DNA of 64,000 bases from Magnetospirillum sp. ME-1. Lineage in GTDB: Bacteria > Pseudomonadota > Alphaproteobacteria > Rhodospirillales > Magnetospirillaceae. Position numbers and translations under genes: made by a program. The stretch is taken from contig NZ_CP015848.1 in NCBI RefSeq assembly GCF_002105535.1, forward strand, positions 1,550,907-1,614,906, given 5' to 3'. Positions 55,213 to 63,892 of the stretch are shown here, piece by piece. Within the stretch, counting starts at the first letter, position 1; each line of letters begins with the position of its first letter. The notes under the pieces were generated by a model that had not been told where the DNA came from, did not search any database, and saw only the letters and a program-made list of their open reading frames with translations.

Positions 55213-56382
55213 ATGCTCGCTCTTCTCCGCCGTTCGCTGGTCGCGGCCTTTGCCGCCCTTCCCCTGGCGGCCGCCTCGTCGCTTCCGGCCCGGTCCCAGG
55301 CCATCGAGACCGCCGCCAAGCAGGCCATCGTCGTCGATTACGCCAGTGGCCAGGTGCTGATGGAGAAGAACGCCGACGAGCTGATGGTGCCCAGCTCCAT
55401 GAGCAAGCTGATGACCGTCTACATGGTCTTCGACAAGCTGAAGAGCGGGGCGTGGAAGCCCTCGGACCGCCTGCCGGTCAGCGAAACCGCCTGGAAGCGC
55501 CACTACAAGTCGGAAGGCTCGCTGATGTTCCTGCCCGTCAATTCCACGGCCAGTGTCGAGGAATTGCTGAAGGGCGTGGTGATCCAGTCGGGCAACGACG
55601 CCTGTTCGGTGCTGGCCGAGGCCTATTCCGGCTCGGAAGAAGCCTTCGCCGAGGAGGAAACCCGCAAGGCCCGCCAGATCGGCCTGACCAAGAGCGTGTT
55701 CAAGAACGCCAGCGGCTGGCCCGAGCCCGGCCACCTGATGACGGCGCGCGACCTGTCGGTGCTGTCGCGCCACCTGATCGCCGACTTCCCCGAATACTAT
55801 CCGCTGTTCAGCCAGATGGAATTCGTCTTCAACGGCATCAAGCAGGGCAACCGCAACCCGCTGCTCTACAACACGCCCGGCGCCGACGGCCTGAAGACCG
55901 GCCATACCGAGGCCGCCGGCTATGGCCTCACCGCCTCCATCAAGCGGGGCAACCGCCGCATCATCATGGTGCTGAACGGCATGTCCTCCATGAAGGAGCG
56001 GGCCGAGGAATCGCGCCGCCTGACCGAATGGGCCTTCCGCGAGTGGGAGACCTACGCCCTGTTCAAGGCCGGCGACGAGGTGATCCCCGACGCCGAGGTC
56101 TGGCTGGGCCAGGCCGAAACCGTGCCGCTGCTGGCCAAGGGCGCCCTGGAGGTCACCATGCAGCGGCGCAACCGTGCCGACATGAAGGTCACCACCATCT
56201 ATAACGGTCCCATCGCCGCCCCCATCAAGGCCGGGCAGGAGGTGGGCAAGATTGTGGTCACCGCGCCGGGCATGGCGCCGGTGGAACTGCCCATGGTGGC
56301 CGGGGCGGACGTGGAGAAGCTGGGCTTCACGGGGCGCATGTCCACCGCCTTCAAGCGCATCCTCTGGGGCAAGAAGGGATAA
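55213..56382 (+). CDS. dacA: D-alanyl-D-alanine carboxypeptidase (PBP5/6 family)
   Basis: 389 residues with a signal peptide (about 1-30). The serine-peptidase motifs are all present: SxxK at Ser62-Lys65 (SMSK), SGN at 126-128 and KTG at 228-230. A PBP5 C-terminal beta domain and an amphipathic C-terminal end (STAFKRILWGKKG) that anchors the protein to the inner membrane follow. It removes the terminal D-Ala of pentapeptides and so limits crosslinking. The tmk gene begins 5 bp downstream, linking the cell-wall group to the replication genes. Confidence 0.95.
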   Translation: MLALLRRSLVAAFAALPLAAASSLPARSQAIETAAKQAIVVDYASGQVLMEKNADELMVPSSMSKLMTVYMVFDKLKSGAWKPSDRLPVSETAWKRHYKSEGSLMFLPVNSTASVEELLKGVVIQSGNDACSVLAEAYSGSEEAFAEEETRKARQIGLTKSVFKNASGWPEPGHLMTARDLSVLSRHLIADFPEYYPLFSQMEFVFNGIKQGNRNPLLYNTPGADGLKTGHTEAAGYGLTASIKRGNRRIIMVLNGMSSMKERAEESRRLTEWAFREWETYALFKAGDEVIPDAEVWLGQAETVPLLAKGALEVTMQRRNRADMKVTTIYNGPIAAPIKAGQEVGKIVVTAPGMAPVELPMVAGADVEKLGFTGRMSTAFKRILWGKKG

Positions 56383-56387
56383 GCGCC

Positions 56388-57026
56388 ATGGAGACGGCCC
56401 GCGGGCGCTTCATCACCTTCGAAGGAGGGGAGGGGGCGGGCAAGTCCACCCAGGTCCGCCTGCTGGCCGAATCCTTGCGCGACGAGGGCCTGATGGTGGT
56501 CACCACCCGCGAACCCGGCGGCTCGACCGGCGCCGAGGCCATTCGCGCCCTGCTGGTGGAGGGCGACACTACGCGCTGGGACGGGGTGACCGAGGCCTTG
56601 CTCCACTTCGCGGCGCGCCGCGACCATCTGGTCAAGACCGTGTGGCCGGCGCTCGAGCGCGGCGCCTGGGTGATCTCGGATCGCTTCGCCGATTCGACGC
56701 TGGCCTATCAGGGCTTCGGCCACGGCCTCGACCCGGACGTCATCGCCAGCCTCTACCGCGTCGCTGTGGGCCATTTCGCCCCCGACCTCACCCTGGTGCT
56801 CGATCTGCCGGTGGAAAAAGGCCTCGAGCGGGCAGGAGCACGCGGCGGGGCCGAGGACCGTTACGAGCGCATGGGCTTGGGCTTTCACCAGCGCCTGCGC
56901 CAGGGGTTCTTAGGCATAGCCGCCTCCAATCCCATGCGCTGTGCCGTCATCGACGCCACCCGCTCGCCCGACGAGGTCCATGGCGACATCATGGCGACGG
57001 TACGGGCGCGGCTGCCGGTGCCATGA
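56388..57026 (+). CDS. tmk: Thymidylate kinase
   Basis: 212 residues. P-loop FEGGEGAGKSTQ, the Arg-containing TTREPGGSTGAEAIR that binds dTMP, the DRFADSTLAYQG motif, and a LID region (RGGAEDRYERMG). It phosphorylates dTMP to dTDP. The stop overlaps the holB start (ATGA at 57023). Together with the downstream holB, this is a widely conserved pairing of DNA precursor supply and clamp loading. Confidence 0.96.
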   Translation: METARGRFITFEGGEGAGKSTQVRLLAESLRDEGLMVVTTREPGGSTGAEAIRALLVEGDTTRWDGVTEALLHFAARRDHLVKTVWPALERGAWVISDRFADSTLAYQGFGHGLDPDVIASLYRVAVGHFAPDLTLVLDLPVEKGLERAGARGGAEDRYERMGLGFHQRLRQGFLGIAASNPMRCAVIDATRSPDEVHGDIMATVRARLPVP

Positions 57027-58114
57027 CCGAGAGCCCGCATCCGCGCGAAACCGCCGAGTTGTTCGGCCACGGGACGGCCGAAACGGCTCTGCTGGACGCC
57101 TGGAATTCGGGGCGCCTCGCCCATGCCTGGCTGCTGTGCGGTCCCAAGGGCATCGGCAAGGCGACCCTGGCCTACCGCTTCGCCCGCTTCGTGCTGGCCG
57201 GCGGCGGGGACGGGGGCGGGCTGTTCGGCGACGCGCCCAGCACCCTGGAGATCCGCCCCGATCATCCGGTGTTCCGCCGCATCGCCGCCCGGGGCCACGC
57301 CGATCTGGAAGCGGTGGAGCGCGGCTGGGCCGATGACAAGAAGAGCAAGCTCAAATCCGAGATCGTGGTCGAGGACGTGCGCGGCATCGGCCACTTCATG
57401 TCGCTGACCCCGGCCGAGGGCGGCTGGCGGGTGGTGATCATCGATTCCGCCGACGAAATGAACCGCAACGCCGCCAATGCGGTGCTGAAGGTTCTGGAAG
57501 AACCGCCGCGCAACGCCTTGATGTTGCTGGTGTCCCATTCTCCCGGCCGCTTGCTGCCCACCATCCGGTCCCGCTGCCGCCGCCTGATGCTCCAGCCGCT
57601 GGGTGAAGAGGTGGTGGCCGACCTTCTGACCCGCCAGCGACCCGAACTGGGTCCCACCGAAGTGGCCGCCCTGGCCAGGCTGGGGGAGGGCAGCATCGGC
57701 AAGGCGCTGGCCCTGGCCGACGAGGGCGGGCTCGACCTCTACCGCGAATTGCTGGAGCTGCTGCACGGCCTGCCGCGCCTCGACGTGCCTGCGCTGCACG
57801 CCTTCGGCGACAAGGTGGCGCGGCCCGAGAACGACGGATCATTCCGCACCGTCACCGAATTGCTGGGCTGGTGGCTGGCCCGCCTGATCCGCGCCGGCGG
57901 CCGCAAGGGGGCGGGAATGGCCGAGGTGGTGGCGGGTGAGGGTGCCCTGATGGAGCGCCTGCTGGCGGCGGCCAGCCTTGAACATTGGCTGGAGGTGTGG
58001 GAAAAGATCACCACCCTGTTCGCCCGCACCGAAGCGGTCCATCTCGACCGCAAGCAGGCCGTTCTCGGCGCCTTCATGGCGGTCGAACGCCTCGCCCGCC
58101 AGGGTTCGCGATAG
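57023..58114 (+). CDS. holB: DNA polymerase III subunit delta'
   Basis: 363 residues. AAA+ fold with a P-loop-like GPKGIGKATLAYRFA (residues 40-54), the Walker-B-like region VVIIDSADEMNRNAANAVLK, EEPPRNALMLLVSH, and the SRC motif in LLPTIRSRCRRL. It is the delta' stator of the clamp loader that places the beta sliding clamp on primed DNA. The insertion around 75-120 (KKSKLKSEIVVEDVR) is common in alphaproteobacteria. It overlaps tmk by 4 bp; metG follows after 32 bp. Confidence 0.95.
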   Translation: MTESPHPRETAELFGHGTAETALLDAWNSGRLAHAWLLCGPKGIGKATLAYRFARFVLAGGGDGGGLFGDAPSTLEIRPDHPVFRRIAARGHADLEAVERGWADDKKSKLKSEIVVEDVRGIGHFMSLTPAEGGWRVVIIDSADEMNRNAANAVLKVLEEPPRNALMLLVSHSPGRLLPTIRSRCRRLMLQPLGEEVVADLLTRQRPELGPTEVAALARLGEGSIGKALALADEGGLDLYRELLELLHGLPRLDVPALHAFGDKVARPENDGSFRTVTELLGWWLARLIRAGGRKGAGMAEVVAGEGALMERLLAAASLEHWLEVWEKITTLFARTEAVHLDRKQAVLGAFMAVERLARQGSR

Positions 58115-58146
58115 CTGGCAACACATTGATTTAGCGGAGCATTCCC

Positions 58147-59697
58147 ATGACCGGGGCCGGGACCTTCTACGTCACCACGCCGATCTACTACGTCAACGAC
58201 AAGCCCCATATCGGCCACGCCTACACCACGCTGGCCTGCGACGTGCTGGCGCGCTTCAAGCGCCTCGACGGCTTCGACGTCAAGTTCCTGACCGGCACCG
58301 ACGAGCACGGCCAGAAGGTGGAAAAGTCGGCCGAGACCTTCGGCATGAGCCCCCAAGCCCTGGCCGACCAGAATTCCGCCAATTTCCGCGAACTGGCCAA
58401 GATCCTGGGCTGCACCAACGACGATTTCATCCGCACCACCGAGGAGCGCCACAAGAAGGCCTGCCAGGCCCTGTGGGACAAGCTGGTGGCCAAGGGCGAC
58501 ATCTATCTCGGCGCCTATGAGGGCTGGTACTCGGTGCGCGACGAGGCCTTCTACGCCGAGGACGAACTGGTCAAGGGCGAGGGCGGCGCCAAGCTGGCGC
58601 CCACCGGCGCACCGGTGGAGTGGGTGAAGGAGCCCAGCTATTTCTTCCGCCTGTCGGCCTTCCAGGACCGCCTGCTCAAGTGGTACGAGGACAACCCCGA
58701 TTGCGTGGCGCCCCAGTCCCGCCGCAACGAGGTGATGAGCTTCGTGCGTGGCGGGCTGCAGGACCTGTCGGTGTCGCGCACCAGCTTCAAGTGGGGCATC
58801 CCGGTGCCCGGCGACGATTCCCACATCATGTATGTCTGGCTGGACGCGCTGACCAACTACATCACCGCGGTGGGCTATCCCGACACCTCCGGGGATTTCG
58901 CCAGGTACTGGCCCAATTCCCTCCATATGGTGGGCAAGGACATCGTCCGCTTCCACGCCGTCTACTGGCCGGCCTTCCTGATGGCCGCCGACCTGGCGCC
59001 GCCCCGGCGGGTCTTCGCCCACGGCTGGTGGACCAACGAGGGCCAGAAGATCTCCAAGTCGCTGGGCAACGTCATCGATCCGCTGGAACTGATCGAGACC
59101 TACGGCCTGGATCAGGTGCGCTACTTCCTGCTGCGCGAGGTGCCGTTCGGTAATGACGGCGACTTCTCGCGCCGTGCCATGATGGGCCGCATGAACAGCG
59201 AACTGGCCAACGATTACGGCAATCTGGTCCAGCGCTCGCTGTCCATGATCGGCAAGAATTGCGCAGGCGTCACGCCCGCCCATACTCCCGACACCGACGA
59301 TGACAAGGCCATGCTGGGCGCGGCCTACGCCATGCTGGACAAGGTCCGCGACGCCATCGACCGCCAGATGTACCACGAGGCCATCGAGGCCATCTGGGTT
59401 GTCATCCGCGCCGGCAATGGCTATGTGGACAAGCAGGCGCCCTGGGCGCTGAAGAAGACCGATCCCGCCCGCATGGGCACGGTGCTGTGGGTGTTGGCCG
59501 AGACCATCCGCTCGGTGGCGCTGTTGACCCAGCCGTTCATGCCGGCGGCGTCGGCCCGCATCCTCGACCAGCTTGCCGTGCCCGAGGATGAGCGCAGCTT
59601 CGCCTTCTTCGGCCCCGGCCATGCCCTCAGGGAAGGCATCACCCTGCCGGCGCCTCAGGGCGTGTTCCCGCGCCATGTGGAAGAGGCTTCCGCCTGA
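58147..59697 (+). CDS. metG: Methionyl-tRNA synthetase
   Basis: 516 residues, class I synthetase. The HIGH motif is at residues 21-24 (YVNDKPHIGHAYTT), GTDEHGQKVEKSA follows, and the KMSKS loop is KISKS at 301-305. The anticodon-binding helices are in the C-terminal third. The chain ends without the C-terminal EMAP-like dimerisation domain found in E. coli MetG, so it is the short monomeric form usual in alphaproteobacteria. It charges initiator and elongator tRNA-Met. tatD starts 1 bp after its stop. Confidence 0.96.
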   Translation: MTGAGTFYVTTPIYYVNDKPHIGHAYTTLACDVLARFKRLDGFDVKFLTGTDEHGQKVEKSAETFGMSPQALADQNSANFRELAKILGCTNDDFIRTTEERHKKACQALWDKLVAKGDIYLGAYEGWYSVRDEAFYAEDELVKGEGGAKLAPTGAPVEWVKEPSYFFRLSAFQDRLLKWYEDNPDCVAPQSRRNEVMSFVRGGLQDLSVSRTSFKWGIPVPGDDSHIMYVWLDALTNYITAVGYPDTSGDFARYWPNSLHMVGKDIVRFHAVYWPAFLMAADLAPPRRVFAHGWWTNEGQKISKSLGNVIDPLELIETYGLDQVRYFLLREVPFGNDGDFSRRAMMGRMNSELANDYGNLVQRSLSMIGKNCAGVTPAHTPDTDDDKAMLGAAYAMLDKVRDAIDRQMYHEAIEAIWVVIRAGNGYVDKQAPWALKKTDPARMGTVLWVLAETIRSVALLTQPFMPAASARILDQLAVPEDERSFAFFGPGHALREGITLPAPQGVFPRHVEEASA

Positions 59698-59698
59698 C

Positions 59699-60493
59699 AT
59701 GCTGGTCGACAGCCATTGCCATCTGGATTTCCCCGACTTCGCCGATGATCTCGACGGCGTGGTCGGTCGCGCCCAAGCCGCCGGGGTCGGGGTGCTGCTG
59801 ACCATCGGCACCCACGTCACCCGCTACGAGCAGGTGGTCCGGGTGGCCGAGCGCTTCGACAACGTCTGGGCCAGCGTCGGCATCCACCCGCACGAGGCGG
59901 GCGTGGCGCCCTATGCCGATCTCGACACGCTGTTGCGTCTGGCCGAGCACCCCAAGGTGGTGGCGCTGGGCGAAACCGGCCTGGATTATTACTACGACAA
60001 GAGCCCCCGCGACCGGCAGCGGGATTCGTTCCGCGTCCATATCGAGGCAGCGCGCAGAACGGGTTTGCCGGTGATCGTCCATACCCGCGACGCCGACGAC
60101 GATACCGGGGCGATTCTGGCCGAGGAGATGGGGAAGGGGGCCTTCACCGGTCTGGTCCATTGCTTCAGTTCCGGTCCCGACTTCGCTGAAAAGGCTGTGA
60201 AATTGGGCCTTTTCATCTCGGCCTCGGGGATCATGACCTTCAAGACCGCCGACATCTTGCGCGACACCCTGGCGGGCGTGCCGCTGGACCGTCTGCTGGT
60301 GGAGACCGACGCCCCCTATCTGGCGCCGATCCCCTATCGCGGCAAGCGCAATGAACCGGCCTACGTGGCCCACACCGCCGCCAAACTGGCCGAGGTCAAG
60401 GGCGTGACCATGGCCGAGGTGGAAGCCGCCACCACCGACAATTTCCATCGCCTGTTCAAGAAGGTGTCGGCATCCGGGGTAACGCGGCCATGA
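59699..60493 (+). CDS. tatD: TatD family metal-dependent hydrolase (DNase)
   Basis: 264 residues. Metal ligands of the amidohydrolase-like barrel are visible in MLVDSHCHLDF, VALGETGLDYYYD, PVIVHTRDADDDT, TGLVHCFSSG and LLVETDAPYLAPIPYRGKRNEP. Family members are 3'-5' DNases, or have unknown phosphoesterase substrates. The ATG at 59699 overlaps the metG stop region, and the stop overlaps the next gene's ATG. The metG-tatD-MBL order is conserved in many proteobacteria. Confidence 0.94.
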   Translation: MLVDSHCHLDFPDFADDLDGVVGRAQAAGVGVLLTIGTHVTRYEQVVRVAERFDNVWASVGIHPHEAGVAPYADLDTLLRLAEHPKVVALGETGLDYYYDKSPRDRQRDSFRVHIEAARRTGLPVIVHTRDADDDTGAILAEEMGKGAFTGLVHCFSSGPDFAEKAVKLGLFISASGIMTFKTADILRDTLAGVPLDRLLVETDAPYLAPIPYRGKRNEPAYVAHTAAKLAEVKGVTMAEVEAATTDNFHRLFKKVSASGVTRP

Positions 60494-61263
60494 AGGTCAC
60501 CATCCTCGGCTGTGGCGGCGCCGCCGGCGTTCCGACCATCTCCGGAGGATGGGGCGCCTGTGATCCGGCCAATCCGCGCAACCGCCGCCTGCGGTCCTCC
60601 ATCCTGGTGGAGGAGGGCGATACCCGCATCCTGGTGGACACCTCGCCCGACCTGCGCGACCAACTGCTGGCGGCCGGAGTGCGCAGTGTCGATGCGGTCA
60701 TCTACACCCACGACCATGCCGACCATTTGCACGGGATCGACGACCTGCGCGAAATCAACCGCGCCACCCGCCGGTGGCTGCCGGTTTGGGGCGATGGGGA
60801 AACGCTGCGGACGGCGCAAATCCGCTTTCCCTATGCCTTCGAACCGCTGGAGGACATGGGCGAATTCATCTACCGGCCGCTGCTGGAAGCCCACGAGATC
60901 ACCGGGCCGTTCCGCGTCGGGGCAATCGAGGTGATGCCCTTCGACCAGGACCACGGCTATTGCCGCACGCTCGGCCTGCGCTTCGGCGGCGTGGCCTACA
61001 GCACCGACGTGGTCGATCTGCCGGATGAGTCATTCGAGGCGCTGCAAGGCATCGACACCTGGATCATCGGCTGTCTGGTGGATTATCCCCATCAGACCCA
61101 CGCCCATGTGGCCAAGGCCCTGGAATGGATCGAGCGCGTCGCCCCACGGCGCGCCTACATCACCCATATGGGCTCGCGCCTGGATTACGAGGCGGTGCGC
61201 CGCGCCGTTCCGGATCACGTGACGCCGGCCCATGACGGGTTGGTCATTGAAGATGGCCGCTGA
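60490..61263 (+). CDS. MBL-fold metal-dependent hydrolase (PhnP/RNase Z-like)
   Basis: 257 residues of the metallo-beta-lactamase fold. The zinc motif [16 protein letters not shown] is complete, with [10 protein letters not shown] at the N terminus, a late His in [14 protein letters not shown], and [11 protein letters not shown]. It is closest in layout to PhnP-type cyclic phosphodiesterases. The substrate is unknown; its fixed position after tatD suggests a role in nucleic-acid or nucleotide turnover. It overlaps tatD by 4 bp and the nhaA start by 11 bp. Confidence 0.92.
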   Translation: MKVTILGCGGAAGVPTISGGWGACDPANPRNRRLRSSILVEEGDTRILVDTSPDLRDQLLAAGVRSVDAVIYTHDHADHLHGIDDLREINRATRRWLPVWGDGETLRTAQIRFPYAFEPLEDMGEFIYRPLLEAHEITGPFRVGAIEVMPFDQDHGYCRTLGLRFGGVAYSTDVVDLPDESFEALQGIDTWIIGCLVDYPHQTHAHVAKALEWIERVAPRRAYITHMGSRLDYEAVRRAVPDHVTPAHDGLVIEDGR

Positions 61264-62413
61264 GCCTCCATTCTCGGCATTCAAAGACTTCCTTCGCGGT
61301 GAAGCGGTGGGCGGCGTCATTCTGATGATTGCCGCATCCCTGGCGCTGATCATCGCCAATTCGCCGGTGGCGGGCCTGTATTTCGGCGCCTTGCAGGCCA
61401 AGGTCCTGGGGATGACCCTGGAGCATTGGGTCAATGACGGGCTGATGGCGGTATTCTTTCTGCTGGTTGGCCTGGAAATCAAACGCGAGGTCCTGGGAGG
61501 GCAGTTGCGGACCTGGCCACAGCGGGTTCTGCCGGGCCTGGGGGCCTTGGGCGGCATGGCCGCGCCAGCCCTGGTCTACCTGGCCTTCAATGCCCAATCA
61601 GCCGAAACCATCCGGGGCTGGGCCATTCCCACGGCCACCGACATTGCCTTTGCCTTGGGAATCCTCGCCTTGCTGGGCTCTCGGGTGCCTTTTTCGCTCA
61701 AGGTTTTCCTGACGGCCCTGGCCATCATCGACGACCTTGGCGCCGTGCTGATCATCGCGCTGTTCTATACCGCGGATCTTTCGCTGCCGGCTTTGGGCGC
61801 GGCGGCGCTCTTGCTGGGAGGGCTGATGGCGCTGAACCGGTTCGGCGTGACCAGACTATGGCCTTATCTGCTTCTGGGGGCGGGGCTCTGGTCCGCCACG
61901 CTGCTTTCAGGCATCCATGCGACCATCGCCGGCGTGGCGCTGGCTCTGACCATTCCCATGGACAATGCCGAAGGCGAGGCGCATTCGCCGTTGCATCGCC
62001 TCGAGCATGGCCTGGCCAAGTGGGTCGGCTTCGTCATCGTTCCGGTGTTCGGCTTCGCCAATGCCGGAGTGTCCTTTGGCGGAATGAATGCTGCAACCAT
62101 CCTGGGGCCGTTACCCGTGGGCATTACTCTTGGATTGTTTCTCGGCAAGCAATTGGGCGTCTTCGGTACCGTCTGGGCGGCAATTCGCTTCGGACTGGCC
62201 CAGCGCCCCGTTGGCGCCAGCATGGCTCAGCTTTACGCAACCGCCGCGCTGTGCGGGATTGGCTTCACCATGAGCCTGTTCATCGGCGGGCTGGCATTCG
62301 GTGGACATCCCGAGGCTTCGGATGCCGTGAAAGTCGGGGTTTTGGCGGGTTCCGGGCTTTCCGCCGTTCTGGGAGCCGCCATCTTCCTGAGGTGCGGACG
62401 TTCGTCGTCATAA
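61253..62413 (+). CDS. nhaA: Na+/H+ antiporter NhaA
   Basis: 386 residues, twelve predicted membrane segments. [25 protein letters not shown] and [20 protein letters not shown] with [18 protein letters not shown] are diagnostic. The last contains the Asp pair that binds Na+ and H+. It exports sodium in exchange for protons and supports pH and salt homeostasis. The ATG at 61253 lies inside the preceding gene's end; an ATG at 61232 is less likely. The gene is followed by the AT-richer border of the putative mobile element. Confidence 0.95.
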   Translation: MAAEPPFSAFKDFLRGEAVGGVILMIAASLALIIANSPVAGLYFGALQAKVLGMTLEHWVNDGLMAVFFLLVGLEIKREVLGGQLRTWPQRVLPGLGALGGMAAPALVYLAFNAQSAETIRGWAIPTATDIAFALGILALLGSRVPFSLKVFLTALAIIDDLGAVLIIALFYTADLSLPALGAAALLLGGLMALNRFGVTRLWPYLLLGAGLWSATLLSGIHATIAGVALALTIPMDNAEGEAHSPLHRLEHGLAKWVGFVIVPVFGFANAGVSFGGMNAATILGPLPVGITLGLFLGKQLGVFGTVWAAIRFGLAQRPVGASMAQLYATAALCGIGFTMSLFIGGLAFGGHPEASDAVKVGVLAGSGLSAVLGAAIFLRCGRSSS

Positions 62414-62537
62414 TATACAAAGAGGTGCAATCGGCTGCACGATGTTCGCTGATTGTGCTAAACGGCTCTATCCAGTAACAATGAATAACTAGCGCGTTGA
62501 TTGTGGCAAGACTATGGCTGCAATCGCGCAATGCTGC

Positions 62538-62594
62538 GTGAAATCTTCTAGAGTTTCACGGAGCTTTACATCGCAAGATGTAGTATCGCACTAC
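62538..62594. repeat. Cluster of three adjoining hairpins
   Basis: GTGAAA/TTTCAC (62538-62559), TACATC-GCAA-GATGTA (62567-62582) and GTAGT-ATCGC-ACTAC (62580-62594); the last two overlap and are mutually exclusive. Such arrays are common at replication origins of small rolling-circle elements and filamentous phages, but no nick-site motif can be named. Confidence 0.5.
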
Positions 62595-62691
62595 AATTAT
62601 TGCGCCAATACTCCCCACACACAACATCTTGACGCCCCACCATTACTTGTGGCTGCTTTGTCGGCGTCACACAAGTTTTGCCCATCGTGGT

Positions 62692-62831
62692 TCCTTGGCG
62701 GGTTGCGCGATGGGATTTTGGGGCCGGAAGGCTTCATGGGGTCGGGAAGGGCAAAACGTTCGACCCGACCCCAAAACCAGAACCCGCCAAGGACCGGCCG
62801 CAGGCCGGGCCGCCAGATGACCCGCCAAGGA
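62692..62831. repeat. Three copies of ACCCGCCAAGGA (one inverted) with nested stem
   Basis: Inverted copy at 62692-62703, direct copies at 62782-62793 and 62820-62831. The first two form the outer stem of a structure whose inner stem is GGGGTCGGG/CCCGACCCC (62738-62746/62764-62772). The last copy ends 15 bp before the DUF736 gene. Likely protein-binding sites (iterons or operators). Confidence 0.65.
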
Positions 62832-62846
62832 AAGGAACCCGTCATC

Positions 62847-63212
62847 ATGAAGACCAATCGACTGATCATCGGCGCCGATGGCAACGGCGAGGGCAACTAC
62901 ACCTCGTTGCGCCAGTCCATCACCTTCCTGTTCGAGAAGAACCCTGACCACAAGGCCACCGACAGCAACAGCCCGTCCCATCTGGTCCACCTGAAGGGCA
63001 ACGGCGGCGCGTTCGAAGCGGGCGCGGCCTGGACCAAGACGGTGCAGGAAGGCCCCAACCGGGGCGCCAAGTTCTTCTCGTTCTCGGTGGACGATCCCAG
63101 CTTTGACACGCCGCTGAACCTGACCGCCTTCGTGCTGGTCAAGGCCAAGGACAAGGACGACTGCACCGAATACGAGGTGGTGTGGCGCCGCCCCCGCCGG
63201 GATGCCGCGTGA
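62847..63212 (+). CDS. DUF736 family protein
   Basis: 121 residues. The second half matches the DUF736 pattern: EAGAAWTKTVQEG ... KFFSFSVDDPSFDTPLNLTAFVL and an EYEVVWRRP end. The family is small and soluble, of unknown function, and is strongly associated with plasmids, integrative elements and other mobile DNA in alphaproteobacteria. The ATG at 62847 follows AAAGGAA; the longer frame upstream crosses the repeat region and is rejected. The stop overlaps the next ATG (TGATG). It is the first gene of a run of small, tightly packed genes. Confidence 0.8.
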   Translation: MKTNRLIIGADGNGEGNYTSLRQSITFLFEKNPDHKATDSNSPSHLVHLKGNGGAFEAGAAWTKTVQEGPNRGAKFFSFSVDDPSFDTPLNLTAFVLVKAKDKDDCTEYEVVWRRPRRDAA

Positions 63213-63421
63213 TGAAGGCCGGGGAGTGGTTCTATCTGGCGATGGGGTGGAAGGCCAAGGTTGAGGCTCGGGGCGTCGGCGTGATGCTGACCGTTGAGCG
63301 CTTCGGGTTCGGTCATAACATCGCCGTGGATGCGGGGACCGCAATCATGCTCTCGGAGATGATTGTAGCCGAAGCGGTCAAGGCACAGCGTGCGGGGGGC
63401 GGCCATGAGCGCCTACCTTAG
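63212..63421 (+). CDS. Small hypothetical protein of the mobile element, 69 aa
   Basis: 69 residues, starting MKAGEWFYLAMGWKAKVEA. It is soluble, with a short N-terminal beta-rich part and a C-terminal helix (AIMLSEMIVAEAVKAQRAGG). No family is recognised. Its ATG shares a base with the DUF736 stop, and its 3' end overlaps the next gene by 17 bp. The packing suggests a phage-like or element-specific operon. Confidence 0.65.
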   Translation: MKAGEWFYLAMGWKAKVEARGVGVMLTVERFGFGHNIAVDAGTAIMLSEMIVAEAVKAQRAGGGHERLP

Positions 63422-63710
63422 GCGCTTTCAGGAGGAGGGGCCGGAGCGATCCGGCCTTATCCTTTTCGACGCCCACGCCCCCCATGAGAACGCTGTGTGG
63501 GGCATGCGCGTTTCCCAGGCCGGGAAAGAGGCCCTGGTCGCCATCGGCCCCGTGCCGCGCTACGGCCAGCCCGACACCATCATTCCCATGACCACCTTCT
63601 GGGCGAACTGCGCCGATATCGCCACCATCGCCCACTTCATGCAGGTCCTCATGCCGGGGCCTGCGCGGGACAGCTACGAGCTCATGCTGCGCGGACAGGT
63701 GAAACGGTGA
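63405..63710 (+). CDS. Small hypothetical protein of the mobile element, 101 aa
   Basis: 101 residues, starting MSAYLRRFQEEGPERSGLIL. No signal peptide or membrane segment, and no known domain. The middle (GKEALVAIGPVPRYGQPDTIIPMTTFWANCADI) looks like a compact alpha/beta fold. The ATG at 63405 lies within the previous gene, and the stop overlaps the next gene's GTG (GTGA). No function is claimed. Confidence 0.65.
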   Translation: MSAYLRRFQEEGPERSGLILFDAHAPHENAVWGMRVSQAGKEALVAIGPVPRYGQPDTIIPMTTFWANCADIATIAHFMQVLMPGPARDSYELMLRGQVKR

Positions 63711-63892
63711 CATCCCGCAGCAAGACGGCGTCCAGTCGCATCCGCAAGGTGACTGTCACCGTTGCCAAGGGGCTGTCCCTGAAGGATGGCCGCGCCGCCG
63801 CCTACCGGGCCGCAAGGCGCAAGGCCGGGCGCGGCTATGACTGCCGCGCCATCGGCTACGACCCCAATACCGGGAAGGGGTGGACCCTGTGA
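63707..63892 (+). CDS. Small basic protein of the mobile element, 61 aa
   Basis: 61 residues from a GTG at 63707. It is rich in Arg and Lys (SRSKTASSRIRKVTVTVAKG, then AAAYRAARRKAGRGYD), which suggests nucleic-acid binding. No family is recognised. It starts in a GTGA overlap with the previous gene and its own stop is again in GTGA with the next frame, so translation of the run is coupled. Confidence 0.55.
   Translation: MTSRSKTASSRIRKVTVTVAKGLSLKDGRAAAYRAARRKAGRGYDCRAIGYDPNTGKGWTL

Larger units (their letters stand above)
62414..62846. other. 433-bp non-coding border region, hairpin-rich
   Basis: No supported gene. The first 280 bp are clearly AT-richer than the rest of the window. They contain short hairpins at 62425-62440, 62538-62559, 62567-62582 and 62580-62594. 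The last 155 bp hold a nested inverted repeat and three copies of a 12-bp motif. It reads like the control or origin region of the element whose genes follow. Confidence 0.65.

Noticed and set aside
62514-62846. An in-frame N-terminal extension of the DUF736 gene
   Set aside because: It runs through hairpins and the repeated 12-bp motif and lacks coding bias. The ATG at 62847 has a good Shine-Dalgarno.
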